NCBI GenBank assembly: GCA_963854835.1 | Contig: OY978525.1 | Location: 108,942,917 to 109,006,916, forward strand | Length of the DNA stretch: 64,000 nt | Direction of reading: 5' to 3' | Source: Megamerina dolium | Lineage: Eukaryota > Arthropoda > Insecta > Diptera > Megamerinidae | Part shown: positions 1-11,339 of the stretch, piece after piece | Numbering within the stretch: the stretch's first letter is position 1 | Layout: every line of letters starts with the position of its first letter | Program-made: the position numbers and the translations under genes | The notes under the pieces: model-generated | Database searches by the model: none | Told to the model about the DNA's origin: nothing | Seen by the model: the letters and a program-made list of their open reading frames with translations, nothing else

Positions 1-957
1 GTTGTGCGTTGATGATCACATTTGGCAACAATTAATTTCAAATGAAAATGATTTTTTGATGCAAATGATGCGCGAATTGTAACAATTCCAACAAAAACAC
101 ATTACATATAACCATAGTTCTACTTAGGTCTGGAATAGTAATAAGAATATACTCAAATAGTGAATAGTAATAGTGTAGTAATAAATTCTATATATTTTTT
201 ATTACATTACAAGGAGTAGTCAGCATTTAGTAACGTAAGTATATGCCATATTCTTTTTTTATATTGCCACCTCATATGAAAGCAATCAACATTAGTACGA
301 GTATAATATAAATTTGATTAATTATTTGGTTTTATACATTATGTGTATTAATATGTAGGTACATTGTATTTAATTTCTATACTCTAGTAGTAGTGGTGAG
401 AACATTCATGTTACAGATGTTGATGATGGTGCTGGCATTGGATGCCCAGCAATACTGGTGATTTATAACGTATACATTCTCATGTAGTCTCACAGAAGAA
501 ATAAAAACCATAAGAGCCATGCCAACACTATAAATAAGCAATCACACCAAACATCAATTAGGAAACAGAAACCATAGAAACTGATAACATTCAACTGCCT
601 GTAAAGGTTTTAATTAATTTTTATATACACGTATATATTATAAAGTTAATTTGCTAGTCTTTTCGCTCTTTCTGCTACCACTAAATTTCGCTCTAACACT
701 TGAATTTCAAAGCGAAGAAAAAAACAAATAATATAAAATAAATAAAATAAGTAAAATAAAATAATATGTACAGCCTTTAATATTTGGTTCGAAAAAGCAT
801 ATCGAAGCGATGAATGAAATTTCTCAAAATTAAGTGATAAGGGAAAGAAACAGTGCATATGCTTTTTTATGTTTTTTTTCATCAACAATTGTAAAAATAA
901 ATCTACATTATAGTTGAAACTTTATTGACACAGAATATCTATTGTAATCCATAAACA
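1..957. other. AT-rich stretch without a recognisable gene
   Basis: Both strands were read. Only short open frames of low-complexity composition occur. No transposon end, splice-framed exon or RNA gene was recognised. Confidence 0.6.
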
Positions 958-959
958 TA

Positions 960-2191
960 TCAGGTGTACAAGCTTAAATCCGCTGTTTGCTTCTAGATGA
1001 TGTTAGTGAGCATATTGAGCTATTATCGACTGTGCATCCTTCTTTTTATGGGTTCGACATCTGTTTACATCAATTAGTGAACATCATCAGTGATTTCAGG
1101 CAACAACATACATTTTTCCTCGTATAATCATGTTTAGTTTCGTGCCAGAAAAAGAGCATATGCGGCGGAAAGCTCTAATTTTTTGCTTCAATTTGAAGAA
1201 ATCTGCTGCTGAGTCACATCGAATGCTTGTGGAGGCCTATGGTGACAGTACGCTATCGGAAACCACTTGCAAGACCATTTTGATTTGAGTGACAAGAAGT
1301 GTAAAAATAGACCCAGAAAAGTTGAGGACCATGATTTGCAAGCTCTTTTGGATGAGGACGACACCCAGGTGTTACTCAACAAGCCATTTCGTTATGTTTA
1401 CGAACCATGAGGAAGGTTCAAAAATTTGGAAAATGGGTACCCCATGTATTGAACCATAGGCAGATGAAGCGACGCCAAAACACATGCGAAATCTTGCTTG
1501 CTAGACAAAAAGGAAAGTCGTTCCTGCATCTTGTGGTGACTTGCGATGAAAAGTGGATATACTTTGAGAATCCTAAACGAAAAAAATCGTGGGTCGATCC
1601 CGGCCAAACAGCAACTCTTCTCCAAGACCAAATCGCATAAGACGCAAGACGATGCTGTGCGTTTGGTGGGATCAGCAGGGTGTCATCTACTACGAGCTGT
1701 TGAAACCTGGTGAAACTGTCAATGCTCACCGCTACCACCAACAACTAGTGAAATTGCGCTGTGGTTTGGGTGAAAAAGGCCTGGCTATGAACAAAGACAT
1801 GAGAAGCTGATTTTTCTCCCAGACAACAGCCCATCGCACACGTCAAAACTGGTCCAAAACTACTTGGACACACTCAATTGGGAGGTGCTACCTCATCCCG
1901 CTTATTCACCAGACCTGGCCCCTTCTGACCATCACCTGTTTTCGTCGATAGATCACGCGCTCGCCGAACAGCACTTCGATTCGTATGAAGACGTCGGAAA
2001 ATGGCTTGACGAGTAGTTTACCTCGAAAACTGAGGAATTCTTTTGGCATGGTATACACAAATTGCCCGAGAGATGGGAAAAATGTATAGCTAGTGAGGGC
2101 TAATACTTTGAATAAATTAATTTTTGGCTGCCTATGAAAAAAAATGTGTTTTTTTTACCGAAAAACAGCGGATTTAAGCTTGTACACCTAG
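960..2191 (+). mobile_element. Mos1-like mariner transposon, complete ends, degraded
   Basis: The terminal inverted repeats are about 28 bp. The left end (960-987) and the reverse complement of the right end (2164-2191) share AGGTGTACAAGCTTAAATCC and beyond. Both are flanked by the TA duplication that mariners generate (958-959 and 2192-2193). The first dozen bases resemble the Mos1 end, which fits the encoded protein. At 1232 bp it is slightly shorter than the usual 1.28 kb, owing to small internal deletions. The right edge lies directly against a relic of another mariner family, so insertion next to or into that relic is likely. Confidence 0.9.
1131..2115 (+). pseudogene. Broken mariner transposase (mauritiana/Mos1 group)
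   Basis: This is a cut-and-paste transposase of the DD34D group. The N-terminus reads FVPEKEHMRRKALIFCF, then AAESHRMLVEAYGD, as in Mos1-group proteins. Later blocks include KFGKWVPH, EILLARQK, DEKWIYFENPKRKKSWVDPG, TMLCVWWDQQGVIYYELLKPGE (in pieces), the DNSPSHT block and YSPDLAPSDHHLF, then LPERWEKCIASEG near the end. The three catalytic aspartates are still visible. The gene is dead: about 30 bp are lost near 1275 (the WFQRFKSGD block is missing), frames shift near 1365, 1620 and 1800, a stop replaces a tryptophan near 2014, and another stop lies at 2101-2103. It sits between the inverted repeats of the element. Confidence 0.9.
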
Positions 2192-2194
2192 TAG

Positions 2195-2697
2195 GTCAAA
2201 TACGCACCGTTCTATTCGATAACTTGTTGCCAATTTGAAGGTAATTTCATAATGCCACTCTCATAGAAATCTTCATCCCTATTGGCAAAAAACTAGGACA
2301 ATCGATTTTCACATACGTCAAGCTTCTTTTTGTATCCAGTCTTATTTAAATGGTTCCAAACGGTTTTTCGTACAATGTATAGCTCCTGGGCAATATAAAC
2401 AGTGTTTACATGATGGTCAAAGATGCACCAGAGCGTGGTGCATCTTTGATATCTAAATTACCGGAACCGAATCGACGAAACCAAAATGGCCAGGTTGGCT
2501 GTTACAGTATCAGGACCATAAATACTATTCACATTTTCAGCCGTCTGACCTGCGTTTTCGCCTTTATCGAAGAAAAACTGTAAATATGGCGTATTTTCTC
2601 TTTACTGGTGACCATCTTTGACGCGTACTCAAAAAATACTGAGTTAACCACTCATAAAACTGCCAGAAAATTTTATCTAGTACGAAATCCTATCTTC
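2195..2697 (-). mobile_element. Internally deleted relic of a second mariner family
   Basis: The sequence matches, piece by piece, the complete minus-strand mariner at 36969-38234. The C-terminal part (about 2215-2320) is joined directly to the N-terminal part (about 2320-2640), so the middle of the transposase, including the catalytic core, has been lost. Shared landmarks are the stretch reading GATAACTTGTTGCC near the left and TAGTACGAAATCCTATCTT at the right. The left end abuts the Mos1-like element. Confidence 0.8.
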
Positions 2698-2714
2698 CCT
2701 TCTCGCTCGAAAAA

Positions 2715-3360
2715 ATGGATTTAACTCGTGAACGTTTTCGAGCTATGATTTTTTTTTTTCGAAGTAAATTACCTCAACAACAGTACTTCGATCGTCTTCA
2801 TGCGACATTTGGCGATGAATCAGACAATTTTTAACTGGTTTAACGAATTCAAGCGTGGTCGCCGTTCGCTGCAAGACGAATTTCGTGATAGTCATCGATG
2901 CTGTGCGAGAACTGATGAGTGACTGAAAAATCATCAGGTGATATACCGTAAGGTAGAGGCATCCTTGGGCATTAATTTCACTGCCGTGCATTGGATATTG
3001 CATAAACACTTAGCTGTCAGAAAGATTTGTTCTCGTTGGATCCCGCATAATTTAACAATCGCTCAAGAAAAAAAGCTCGTGTCGATTGGTGGCAAAAAAA
3101 TGATGAAAAAATCCGATAGCGATGCTTCGAAAGACGTTTATAAGATTATGCAAGTTGACGAATTATGGATATATGCGTATGAGCCCGAAATAAAACAGCA
3201 ATCGGCCGTGTGGTTCTTTCAAGTTGAGCCAAACCCAATAAAAACCATATTTTGGAGGTGTCTCAGTCAAAGTGGCAAATGTGCTTCGACAATTGGTTTG
3301 AACGCCTGCAAAAGTGCATAAACCTTCATGGGGAATATTTTGAATATAAAATAAAACCAT
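2715..3360 (+). pseudogene. Mariner-type transposase relic, third family
   Basis: The likely start at 2715 reads MDLTRERFRAMIF. Recognisable mariner blocks follow: NWFNEFKRGRRSLQDEFR, then ASLGINFTAVHWILHKHLAVRKICSRWIPHNLTIAQ split over the text, then KQQSAVWFF (about 3190-3220). The first catalytic block has decayed from GDESWIYAYEPE to VDELWIYAYEPE. The central catalytic region is deleted near 3250, because the frame jumps to the C-terminal block QSKWQMCFDNWFERLQKCI and HGEYFEY. Stops and frameshifts occur at about 2790 and 2920. No clear inverted repeats were found. The left edge touches the preceding mariner relic. Confidence 0.8.
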
Positions 3361-4009
3361 TTACTTCCATCTTAAATAGCAAATGGCTTTCAATTATAGA
3401 TATTGAAATAAAAAATAAGAAAAATTACACAAAACAAAAATCATAACCTTAAAGAAAAATACAAAAAGCATTTATATGTATTTGTATATACATTTTAATA
3501 AATTAATTATCTCAAAAGACATAATTATTTACTTACATACATATGCATATGTAGAAATATATGAAAAAGTTTTTAAAATATATCTCTGTGCCGCATTGTT
3601 TATATGTGCATGTATAAACTATATATCGTATATATGTACCATAGATAAATACACACACTCTGTCATATATTTTTTTTTACATAATTTTTCAGTTTTTTGT
3701 TACTTTTATCACAACAACGGCGGCATGGAGGTTTCACGCGTGTTATATTGTGTGAATGTTCTCATACATACATGCCAACATGTATTTAGATATATGAATA
3801 TATATGTTATTTATATATATTTGTATGTATGTATGAGAATTGTTCAAATTTGGGGGAAAACTTTTATTTTTTATGGGTTTTCATGCGATGCTGTCAAAAT
3901 CTACCATAAACACCAACATATTCATATATATATATTGGTATTATTCTCCCATTCCAGAAAAAAACCAAAAAATAAAAAACCAAAGGAACGACAGATTTAT
4001 ACATACACG

Positions 4010-4049
<40 letters not shown>

Positions 4050-4770
4050 CATACACACAAATAGACGACACTTAACATGGCAGGAAAAACTTTTTTAGTT
4101 GGAAGTTTTGAATTATGTGTGAAAGTGCGGTCGGTCGGGTAAAAGCATAACCGAAAATAGTCAGCTAGAAACAACAAAAATTATGCACTTGGAATCGCAT
4201 ATGTATGTATGAATGTATGAATTGGACCACTTACACATGCATACACACTTAGACATACATATGCACAAACAACTATGCCCATCCGTCTACAACAAAAATG
4301 TAAATTTTAGTGCGAAATTTTAAAATTTCCCAAATATTTTTTCTTATTCTCATCTACAACATTTTGATGCCAGTTTGTGCGTTTGTCGGTCTGTCTCACT
4401 GTCTGCGTGATTGAATTTTATTGCTTTTGTTTTGCGTATGTATACATACAATAATATATATGTATGTACTTCCTTATGTCTAATATTGTATACTTTTGGG
4501 AAATTTTTTAAGTGTATATTTAAGGCGTCACTTGATTTAACAAAAGTTTTCTTGCACAAAAATTGTTGAAACATCAACTTGTTTTCCTTTTTTTTTTTAT
4601 TTGAGTGGTTTTGCGAAACAATTAAATCATTCATACAGGCACACACACACACACGATTATGCACATAACCACATAGAATGTCTTTAGGGATGTTGCCAAC
4701 AGAATGAGCTACATGCCACCAACCAATCTTAAGCATTTGAAGTTTTTTCAATTTAACAATTTTGTAAGAG
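3361..4770. other. AT-rich spacer, no gene recognised
   Basis: Low-complexity TA-, CATA- and CA-rich DNA. The longest open frame here (about 200 codons from 3476) is tyrosine-, isoleucine- and threonine/histidine-rich and runs into the CA microsatellite, so it is not treated as coding. Confidence 0.6.
4012..4043. repeat. (CA)n microsatellite
   Basis: A perfect CA dinucleotide tract of about 16 units, followed by imperfect CA/CATA repeats to about 4060. A shorter CA run lies at about 4638-4653. Confidence 0.95.
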
Positions 4771-4964
4771 TGCGGTCCCAGAACTACCCGACCTAACAAA
4801 GAAAAAACAACAAATTTGAGAAAATTTTTTATTTTTTCTCAACATAATCTCCTTTTAGCTTTATACACTTTCCCCAGAGATATTCTATAGCTTCGATACC
4901 TTGTTTATAGTATGAACTGTATAGCTCATTAAAATAGCCATCTACCCCAGACTCCACCTCCCAA
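4771..4964 (-). mobile_element. 3' end fragment of an irritans-type mariner
   Basis: Nearly the same sequence as the left end of the complete minus-strand element at 47641-48924: terminal CGGTCCCAGAACTACCCGACC, then the C-terminal transposase codons (the EGIEAIEYRWGKCIKLKG region, degraded). Only about 195 bp remain. The fragment stops abruptly at the edge of the next transposon relic. Confidence 0.8.
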
Positions 4965-5376
4965 CGAGAGGTGTCATTTTAAATTTAAAAAAAGACCAAG
5001 TACAAACTCTGAGGTTAATAATGGAACACAATATCTGTCACAATCTGCTACTCTTTTTGCACATGGCCATTCTTTTTATGAATGTTTTCATCACATTTTC
5101 GCATAATTGCAGCTGTATCTCGCAAATAACCATTCTAATATTTTCTTTGACTGCTTCCATATTGAAGAAGCACTGGTGTAGACCTTATCTTTAACGTAGC
5201 CCTAAAGAAAAAAGTCTAATAGTGTTAAGACGCATGACCTCGACGGCCACTGAAAGTCTCCATTTCGAGAAATCACACGTCCAGGAAATGTTTCACTCAA
5301 TAGAGCCATTGTTCCACCAGCTGTGGCACCATCCCGTTCGGGTACAGCTCTTGACACCTCTTGTTGAAATACCCTA
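4965..5376 (-). mobile_element. Deleted Tc1/mariner-like element with AAGAGGTGTCA ends
   Basis: The right terminus, read on the minus strand, begins TAGGGTATTTCAACAAGAGG just inside a TA (5377-5378). The same end sequence occurs at 30399, and a partial copy (ACGAGAGGTGTCATTTT) marks the left side near 4967. Inside, on the minus strand, is the C-terminal part of a transposase related to the DD41D protein at 22569: ISRNGDFQWPSRSCVLTLLDFF, then a degraded GYVKDKVY region and KRMAMCKK. The catalytic N-terminal two thirds are missing. Confidence 0.7.
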
Positions 5377-5397
5377 TAGAACAATTTAAAAAAAAAA

Positions 5398-5686
5398 TGT
5401 GTGGCACTTATAAGCTCTTTGGCCGAGCTTCTCTTCCATTACCTATTTTAGCCGATTCCGAACGGCTGAACTCTTGCGACATCACTGTTTCTGAGCTTTG
5501 ACACAGAGTTCTTTTAGAAGCTTTTCCATGATAAATTGTTACTGCCGGAAAAATTTCCAATTGTTTGCCGAGAGGTGGATACCGTTCGAAAGAAGAATAT
5601 CTTCAGTATTAAATTTATTATGCTTCAGCCAAGGATTAAAGCCACGATCCAGAAGGCTAACACACTAACCACTGAGCTACGTCCCC
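5398..5686 (-). mobile_element. tRNA-derived SINE, copy 1
   Basis: The element's 5' end is at the right: the minus strand reads GGGGACGTAGCTCAGTGGTT, containing a good A box (TAGCTCAGTGG), then a weaker B box about 45 bp on. The body matches the other copies in this window (blocks around GTGACATCACT, CACAGAGTTCTTTTAGAAGC and GCCAATTG). The 3' end, at the left, is TGTGGCACTTATAAGC preceded by a run of A on the plus strand. No clear target duplication was found. Confidence 0.75.
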
Positions 5687-5760
5687 ATAGTACAATATAT
5701 TCTTATAATTTATGACCTTTTTATGGAAAATCCCTAACACATATAAAAAAAAGGCCTATG

Positions 5761-6020
5761 ACCCATACAGGTGGTAACTACAAAGTTAAAATGTTCAGAG
5801 AAAATAATCTTCGAAAAATATTATTGTAATATGGGTCTCAGAAGACAAGACCGATCTTAAATGTAATTTTACATATGATTTTCTAAATTCTATGATTCTA
5901 CTTTTGCTCTAAAAATCCAAATTTTGAACCACTGTAAAAAAAAATTGTGACATAGTAGAGCCGAAACGAATTAAGGGTTTTGTTACTGTTTGTCAGTTGC
6001 TATTAGTTTGGTTCACACTT
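5761..6020. repeat. Diverged direct repeat, unit 1
   Basis: About 260 bp that recur in the same orientation at 6584-6850. Shared landmarks in order: CTACAGGTGGTA-like start, GTTAAAATGTT, CAGAAGACAA, AATTTTACATAT, AACCACTGT, AAAAAAATTGTGAC and TAGTTTGGTTCAC. The units differ at roughly one base in five by eye. No coding potential was seen. Confidence 0.75.
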
Positions 6021-6583
6021 GAGATAATGACCCTCAAATTGTTTCATGTAGGTTGTTACGAACGATCTGGCAGCGCAGTCGACGTAAGTCCCATATAACA
6101 ATTGGTATGCGTGGTGACTGCTGATTGGTCAATTAACAGAAAAAGTAATAAAGCGGAGCAGTAATTTGACAAAGCGACAGTAGTATGAATCAGACGATTC
6201 ATTACAAAGACCGAAGGCAGAGTGAATAGAGTGATTTTTTTAATTCTAAAGGAGAAGGATTTAATTTCACTTTTCATAATAGAAATAATATTAAATAAAT
6301 TTTTAAAAAAAATGGAAATTTAAATGAATTAAATTTCTTCCGAATTGCCAAAAATTCTCGACTTTTTTAATAGAGGTAATACACGATGCAATAGACTCTT
6401 AAAAATAAAGTATTTAAAACTTTGAATTCGTTTTTTACATGTTCCCCATAACTCTTACAAGCTATTTCTCTTTAGTAACCCTTAGTGAAATTATCTATAG
6501 AATATTTTTGTCAAAGACTTTAACTCTTGATCTCCTCCCAAATGTTGATTTTTTATAGATTTTTCGAAAAAAGATTCAAAATT

Positions 6584-6850
6584 ACCCCTACAGGTGGTAG
6601 TTAGAGGGTTAAAATGTTTCAAGAAAACAATACTCGAAAATTTTTAATTTTATGGGCTTCAGAAGACAATAACTATTCTAAATATAATTTTACATATAAT
6701 TTTTCAAATTCCTTGATTTTCTTTTTGACCGAAAAAGCCAAATTGTAAACCACTGTGAAAAAAAATTGTGACGTAGTGGAGCAGAATTAGGATTAGGGCT
6801 TTTGTCACTAAAGTCAAATGCTATCGTTTGATACTGGTTTGGTCCACCCC
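6584..6850. repeat. Diverged direct repeat, unit 2
   Basis: Second unit of the direct repeat described at 5761-6020, with the same landmark order. About 560 bp of unrelated AT-rich DNA lie between the units. The arrangement could be a tandem duplication or two copies of an uncharacterised interspersed repeat. Confidence 0.75.
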
Positions 6851-6859
6851 CGCTGAAAA

Positions 6860-7205
6860 TATGCTTCACTGTGATATAATTCAAGAAATTCATATAATTT
6901 TCTGGCAAGGAGTGTTTTCTCTCTACGCGATAGATCATAATTTCATAGTATAAATTTTTTCATCAGAAAAATTTTAATATACATTTTAAACAAATTCATT
7001 TAATTCTTTATAACTATAGCTATATGAGAATATTCTATTACCCATCGTTCATTATAAATATTCTTACATTGCAATAAATGTTCATATTATATTATTTGAT
7101 GAATTTAAACAACAAATATATATTCATAAATACAATGCCACATAATAATTGAGTTGATAATGTATTTAACAACAACAACATTATTACTATTATACAACAA
7201 CAACA

Positions 7206-7237
<32 letters not shown>

Positions 7238-8225
7238 ACTACTTCTACTACATCCAAACCACAATAAGTGTATTTACTCAATGACATAGTAACGGTAATA
7301 TTCAACAATGACAAGTGATATTAAAAAATAAAAAAAATTAAAAAAAAACCAAAACTCATAACAATGGTAATAAGACACACGTAATAAATTGAAATAATGA
7401 AAAGTTGTCAACTCGCAATTATATACATGAAAGTGTATACATAAAATTTTATATTAAATATTACACTGAAAAAAAAAATTTTTTACATGCTGTAAGTATT
7501 TAAAATTATAAACAATATGTAATCCTGAATTTTAAGACAATTATTAGAGAAATGTTAATAAAACGATTGTTATTAGGAGTCTCTGAGATTTATATATGTA
7601 CAAATAGGCTAAATGAAATCAATTTCACTTTACATATCTTGATTTTTTTTTATTGTCTTTTCAAGATGAAAAGACAATAAAAATTTTTTTTAATTTTTTT
7701 AAATTTTTTTTGGTATATTTTTTTCCCCAGTGTATATACTCGTATAGAGTTATAGAGTTACATTCTGTTCTTGTTTTGTACTATATACATACATACTTGC
7801 ATTATAAACTATGTACTCGCATGCCATAATAAAAACACAAATGAAATCATTAAAAAATATGAGTCTGTAACACTACTACTATCATACTACGTTGATGATG
7901 ACGATGATGTTGATGTTGATGTTGATAATGCTTTGTCTTAATGATGATGTTAATAATAATTGAAATGTGAGAGGTAGAGGAAAATTGAGTAGTAAAAGCA
8001 AAAATTTAACTACTACAAGTACAATTAATGATAGTAATTTTTACTTCTACTCAATGATAATTGCACAAATGATACAAGTGATGTTGCAAATCCATTATTG
8101 AGTGTGAGTATAGGATAATATCAACAATAATGTGTATCGTATGAGAGTTGACGAGTTTTGATGGGTTGGTTTTATTAGTTATTGTATGTAATGCATAAAA
8201 ATGCATATTTACATAATACTACATG
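6860..8225. other. AT-rich spacer with microsatellites
   Basis: No gene recognised. It contains AAC and TAC trinucleotide runs (about 7170-7250), poly-A/T tracts (7460-7490, 7640-7710) and a GAT/GTT-rich run (about 7890-7930). Confidence 0.6.
7208..7234. repeat. (TAC)9 microsatellite
   Basis: Nine perfect TAC units, preceded by short AAC runs. Confidence 0.95.
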
Positions 8226-8227
8226 TA

Positions 8228-9444
8228 TAGGGTGGTTTTTTAAGAGCCTTCGGATTTGATTAAAAAAAAAAACACATAAAATTTAGAGAAATGTATTGAA
8301 AATTTATTTGAGTCGATAGAATGATCTATATAATTCAATGTTTAAAGAAAATTTCATGTAAATGTTAATCGCGGCTGCGCCTCAAATGGTTCATACGCTG
8401 GGTCCAATTTTGGCATACTCTCTCCAACATATCGGCCGGTATATCACGAATAAATTCTTCAATATTGGCTTCCAGTCCGTCAACCGTTGCGAGCTTATCG
8501 CTGTAGACATGAGCATTAACATAGCCCCACAAAAAATAGTCTAAAGGCGTTAAATCGCACGATCTAGACGGCCAATTGACCGACCCCAAACGTGAAATAG
8601 AATGTTCACCGAACTCGTCTCTCAATTGGGCCATTGTTTCGCATGCTGTGTGGCATGTAGCACCGTCTTGTTTAAACTACATGTCAGCCAAGTCCAGCTC
8701 TTCCATTTTGGGCCCAAAAAAAAGGTTGTAATCACGTACGATAGCGCTCGCCATTCACAGTAACGTTCCTGTCTTCATCGTCTTTGAAAAAGTACGGTCC
8801 AATGATGTCACCCGCCCATAATCCATACCAAACAGTGCATTTTGTGGAATGCATTGGCAGTTATTGCAATGCTTCTGGCTGCTCTTCATACCAAATACGG
8901 CAATTTTGATTGTTCACGTATGCATTCAACTAGAAATGAGCTTCATTGCTGAACATAATTTTCCGATAAAAAAGTGAATCTTCATCCAACTTAGCCGTTA
9001 TTTTAAAAGATTTTACACCCAAATCCTTCTCCAAAATTTTCCACGTAGTGGAGTAACGGAGGCCCAATTGCTACGAACGGTGCCGAATCGATAATTCACG
9101 GTCATCAACAACACTGGCGGTTACAGCTGCGATGTTTTCCTATGCCCGCACTCTACGTATGCGTATGGGTGATTTAATGTCCAATAATGCAAATTTGGTG
9201 AGAAAGATTCCAAAGAGTCGCCTCAGAAGGTCGCCCAAACGGACAATAAAATGGAAGAAGTGAATGATGCACTTTCTTAATTGAGCATGAATTTTGATAA
9301 TAAAATTAAATAATCTGCAGGCGATTTAAAATTTAACCACGAATTCGTGGTTAAATTATAAACCAAACTGAACATGTTTGACAGTAGCATGTTACACGAA
9401 AACAACTGAGCTGCCAAAACCAGTGTTGCTAAAAAATCACCCTG
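8228..9444 (-). mobile_element. DD41D-type transposon, family 2, complete ends
   Basis: The ends read TAGGGTGGTTTTTTA (left) and CAGGGTGATTTTTTA (right end, minus strand), each next to TA (8226-8227 and 9445-9446). A sister copy with the same ends lies at 25742-26856. The interior carries one transposase gene on the minus strand. The 1217-bp size suits a complete but decayed Tc1/mariner-superfamily element. Confidence 0.85.
8365..9270 (-). pseudogene. Broken DD41D transposase, family 2
   Basis: On the minus strand the recognisable blocks, in order, are FSNEAHF (first catalytic block, D changed to N), NNQNCRIW, KCTVWYGLWAG, DIIGPYFFKDDE, VTVNGERYRT, FKQDGATCHTACETMAQL and RSCDLTPLDYFLWGYV, then PADMLERVCQNWTQRMNHLR to a stop at 8365. 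The second and third catalytic aspartates are separated by 41 residues (counted), which places it in the DD41D group and not DD34D mariners. Lesions include a TAG replacing tryptophan just before the second block (about 8680), other stops near 8740, 8870 and 8935, and an unreadable N-terminal region. Confidence 0.85.
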
Positions 9445-9534
9445 TATATACACCTCTATATATTTAATATCTTTATTCCTATACATATATATTCTCATAT
9501 ATGTATGTAACTGTGCATTAGAAGACAAAACTAT

Positions 9535-9967
9535 ATCCCGTTGGTTTGTGAAGTCCCGCTCTGGTGACTTCGATCTGACCTATGAACCACGTAGACGACC
9601 TCAGACAAAGGTGGATATCGACATGCTGAAAGTCACAGTCGAATAGAATCCGGTCCAGAGTGCACACGATTTATCGTTGATGATTGAGGTGTCCAAGCAA
9701 ATAATACTAAACCATTTGGCTCAAATATGCAAGATGAAAACGCTGAACAAATGGATACCACACGAATTGAACGATGACCAAAAATGCGATAGTCTCGAAA
9801 CTTAACTTTCGCTTCTAGCTCGCAATATAAACGAAACATTTGTAAATCAAATTGTTACGTGTGATGTGAAATGGATCCTTTGCGATAATCGCAAGTGTAC
9901 ATTGCCGTGGATGGATAGAGATGAAGTATCGAAACAATGCCCGAAACAAAACATCCACCAGAAGAAG
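9535..9967 (+). pseudogene. Mariner transposase half, plus strand
   Basis: Plus-strand reading gives RWFVKSRSGDFDLTYEPR, then KMKTLNKWIPHELNDDQK, NQIVTCDVKWILCDNRK and DRDEVSKQCPKQNIHQKK. These are consecutive mid-protein blocks of a DD34D mariner. The first catalytic block has VTCDVKW in place of VTCDEKW. Two in-frame stops (about 9644 and 9800) show it is dead. The homology ends exactly at the hairpin at 9950-9991. Confidence 0.8.
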
Positions 9968-9991
9968 CCTCCAATTCTTCTGGTGGATGTT
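9950..9991. repeat. 17-bp perfect inverted repeat (hairpin) at a mariner/mariner junction
   Basis: Arms 9950-9966 and 9975-9991 are perfectly complementary (AACATCCACCAGAAGAA and its reverse complement), with an 8-base loop. The left arm lies in the plus-strand mariner half, and the right arm starts the minus-strand mariner fragment. Confidence 0.9.
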
Positions 9992-10160
9992 CCAATCCAA
10001 TCCAATTCTTCATCTTCAAATTTTTTGGGCTTACCAGATCGAGGTCAACACTAAAATCACCACCTATGAAGCATCGATACCACTGTCTACATGATTTTTC
10101 TGAGCAGATTTCTGGAGCAGATTCACTATAAACTTCCACAAGCATTTCTTCCAATTAAAA
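9967..10160 (-). pseudogene. Mariner transposase N-terminal fragment, minus strand
   Basis: The minus strand from about 10154 reads MEEMLVEVYSESAPEICS, CRQWYRCFIGGDFSV, a degraded SGKPKKFEDEEL region and HPPEELEA. This is the usual first 90 residues of a mariner transposase (HTH region, then WxxxFxxGDF). It runs toward the plus-strand half and stops at the hairpin. Confidence 0.65.
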
Positions 10161-10474
10161 AAGTAATTTCAAACTTCCCGCAAATGAACTATATTTCACC
10201 AAAAATCTGAACATTTTCGATGCTATAACAAATAATAAAGTGGTTTAAAACTCAATTTATTGACTGCAATTGCTTCGTCAGGTAGATTTCCAAGGGTCTT
10301 ATCGAAGCTTCATCAAAGGTGAAAGTCACTACACAGTAAACCAAATTGCGCAACATCTATTACATGTTTTTCAAAAATGTAACAATTTCTAATAGATGTC
10401 TAATGAAAATTTCTCACTGTTTTGAGGTTTTGCTTGTTAAATAACGCATAAATCGAACAAATTCTTTTTCATTA

Positions 10475-11332
10475 TTGGGTGTGTGAATTAGTAACCGACC
10501 TTTTTTCGTGCTCAAAAATCATATATTTTTAAGAATTCTGTAAAAATATGTCATTCAAAATTCAAAACTATGACATTTTCCCATCTTTCTGGTAATTTAT
10601 GGATTCCATTCCAAAAGAAGTGTGCCGGTTTTGCGGCCAAAAATGAATCAAGCCAATTTTTTCTTCCGGTGACTGAAGTGAAGTGACTGCATGGGCCGGA
10701 ACAAGTGGTAATCTGAAGGCTTTAAGACGGGTGGGGTAAAACTTCAAATTCGCTATTAGCAAGATAATTATTAACCGGAAAGCAATGTGAGGCCGTGCGT
10801 TGTCATGGTGAAATATTACCAACTCGTGTTTGGTCACATATTCTGGCCGTTTCTCGATCATTGCTCTCTTCAACCGCATTAATTGTTGTCGATACACCCC
10901 TTCTGCTATGGTTCGATCAGGTCTTGGCCGAGTAATGTCTCGAAATACTCATCTTCAAACTTTTTCGACTGCCCAGAGCGTTCTTCGTCTTTGATATCTT
11001 CGTCTTTGAAGCGCACAAACCACTCCTTACACTGTGCATTGGATAGAGATTTGTCCCCATACAATTTCACAAACAAACGATGAGTTTCAGCTGCACTTTA
11101 TTTTTTTTTTTTTTTTTGCAAAAAAGTAACTTAACAAAACTTTCCACAAACACTGTTTTTTTCGCCAATTCTTAAAACTTTCCATCGTGAAAAAAAAAAT
11201 ATGATTCGCATACAACTCTGATTTTGACAGCAAGTGAATCGGAATTTAAAATGACATTTCGGACAATGATGTATGACATCGCGTTTATGCGTGGCGCCAT
11301 ATTACGTAAAAAGCCGGTTACTAATTCACAAA
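10475..11332 (-). mobile_element. Internally deleted mariner-like element with GTGAATTAGTAACC ends
   Basis: The inverted ends read GTGTGAATTAGTAACCGACC (left) and TTGTGAATTAGTAACCGGCT (right end, minus strand). On the minus strand the N-terminal block near 11010-11090 (HRLFVKLYGDKSLSNAQCKE, then FVRFKDEDIKDEERSGQSKKFEDEYFE) is joined to a C-terminal block near 10570-10900 (YRQQLMRLKRAMIEKRPEY, FHHDNARPHIAF, FFWNGIHKLPERWE pieces). About 350-400 bp of the middle, including the first catalytic block, is missing. A T-run lies at 11100-11118. TA duplications at the edges are likely but not certain. Confidence 0.8.
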
Positions 11333-11339
11333 TAAAATA

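Noticed and set aside
3476..4075. 199-codon open frame
   Set aside because: It is composed of Y/I/C/T-rich low-complexity sequence and ends in translated (CA)n. No domain, splice framing or conservation signal supports it.
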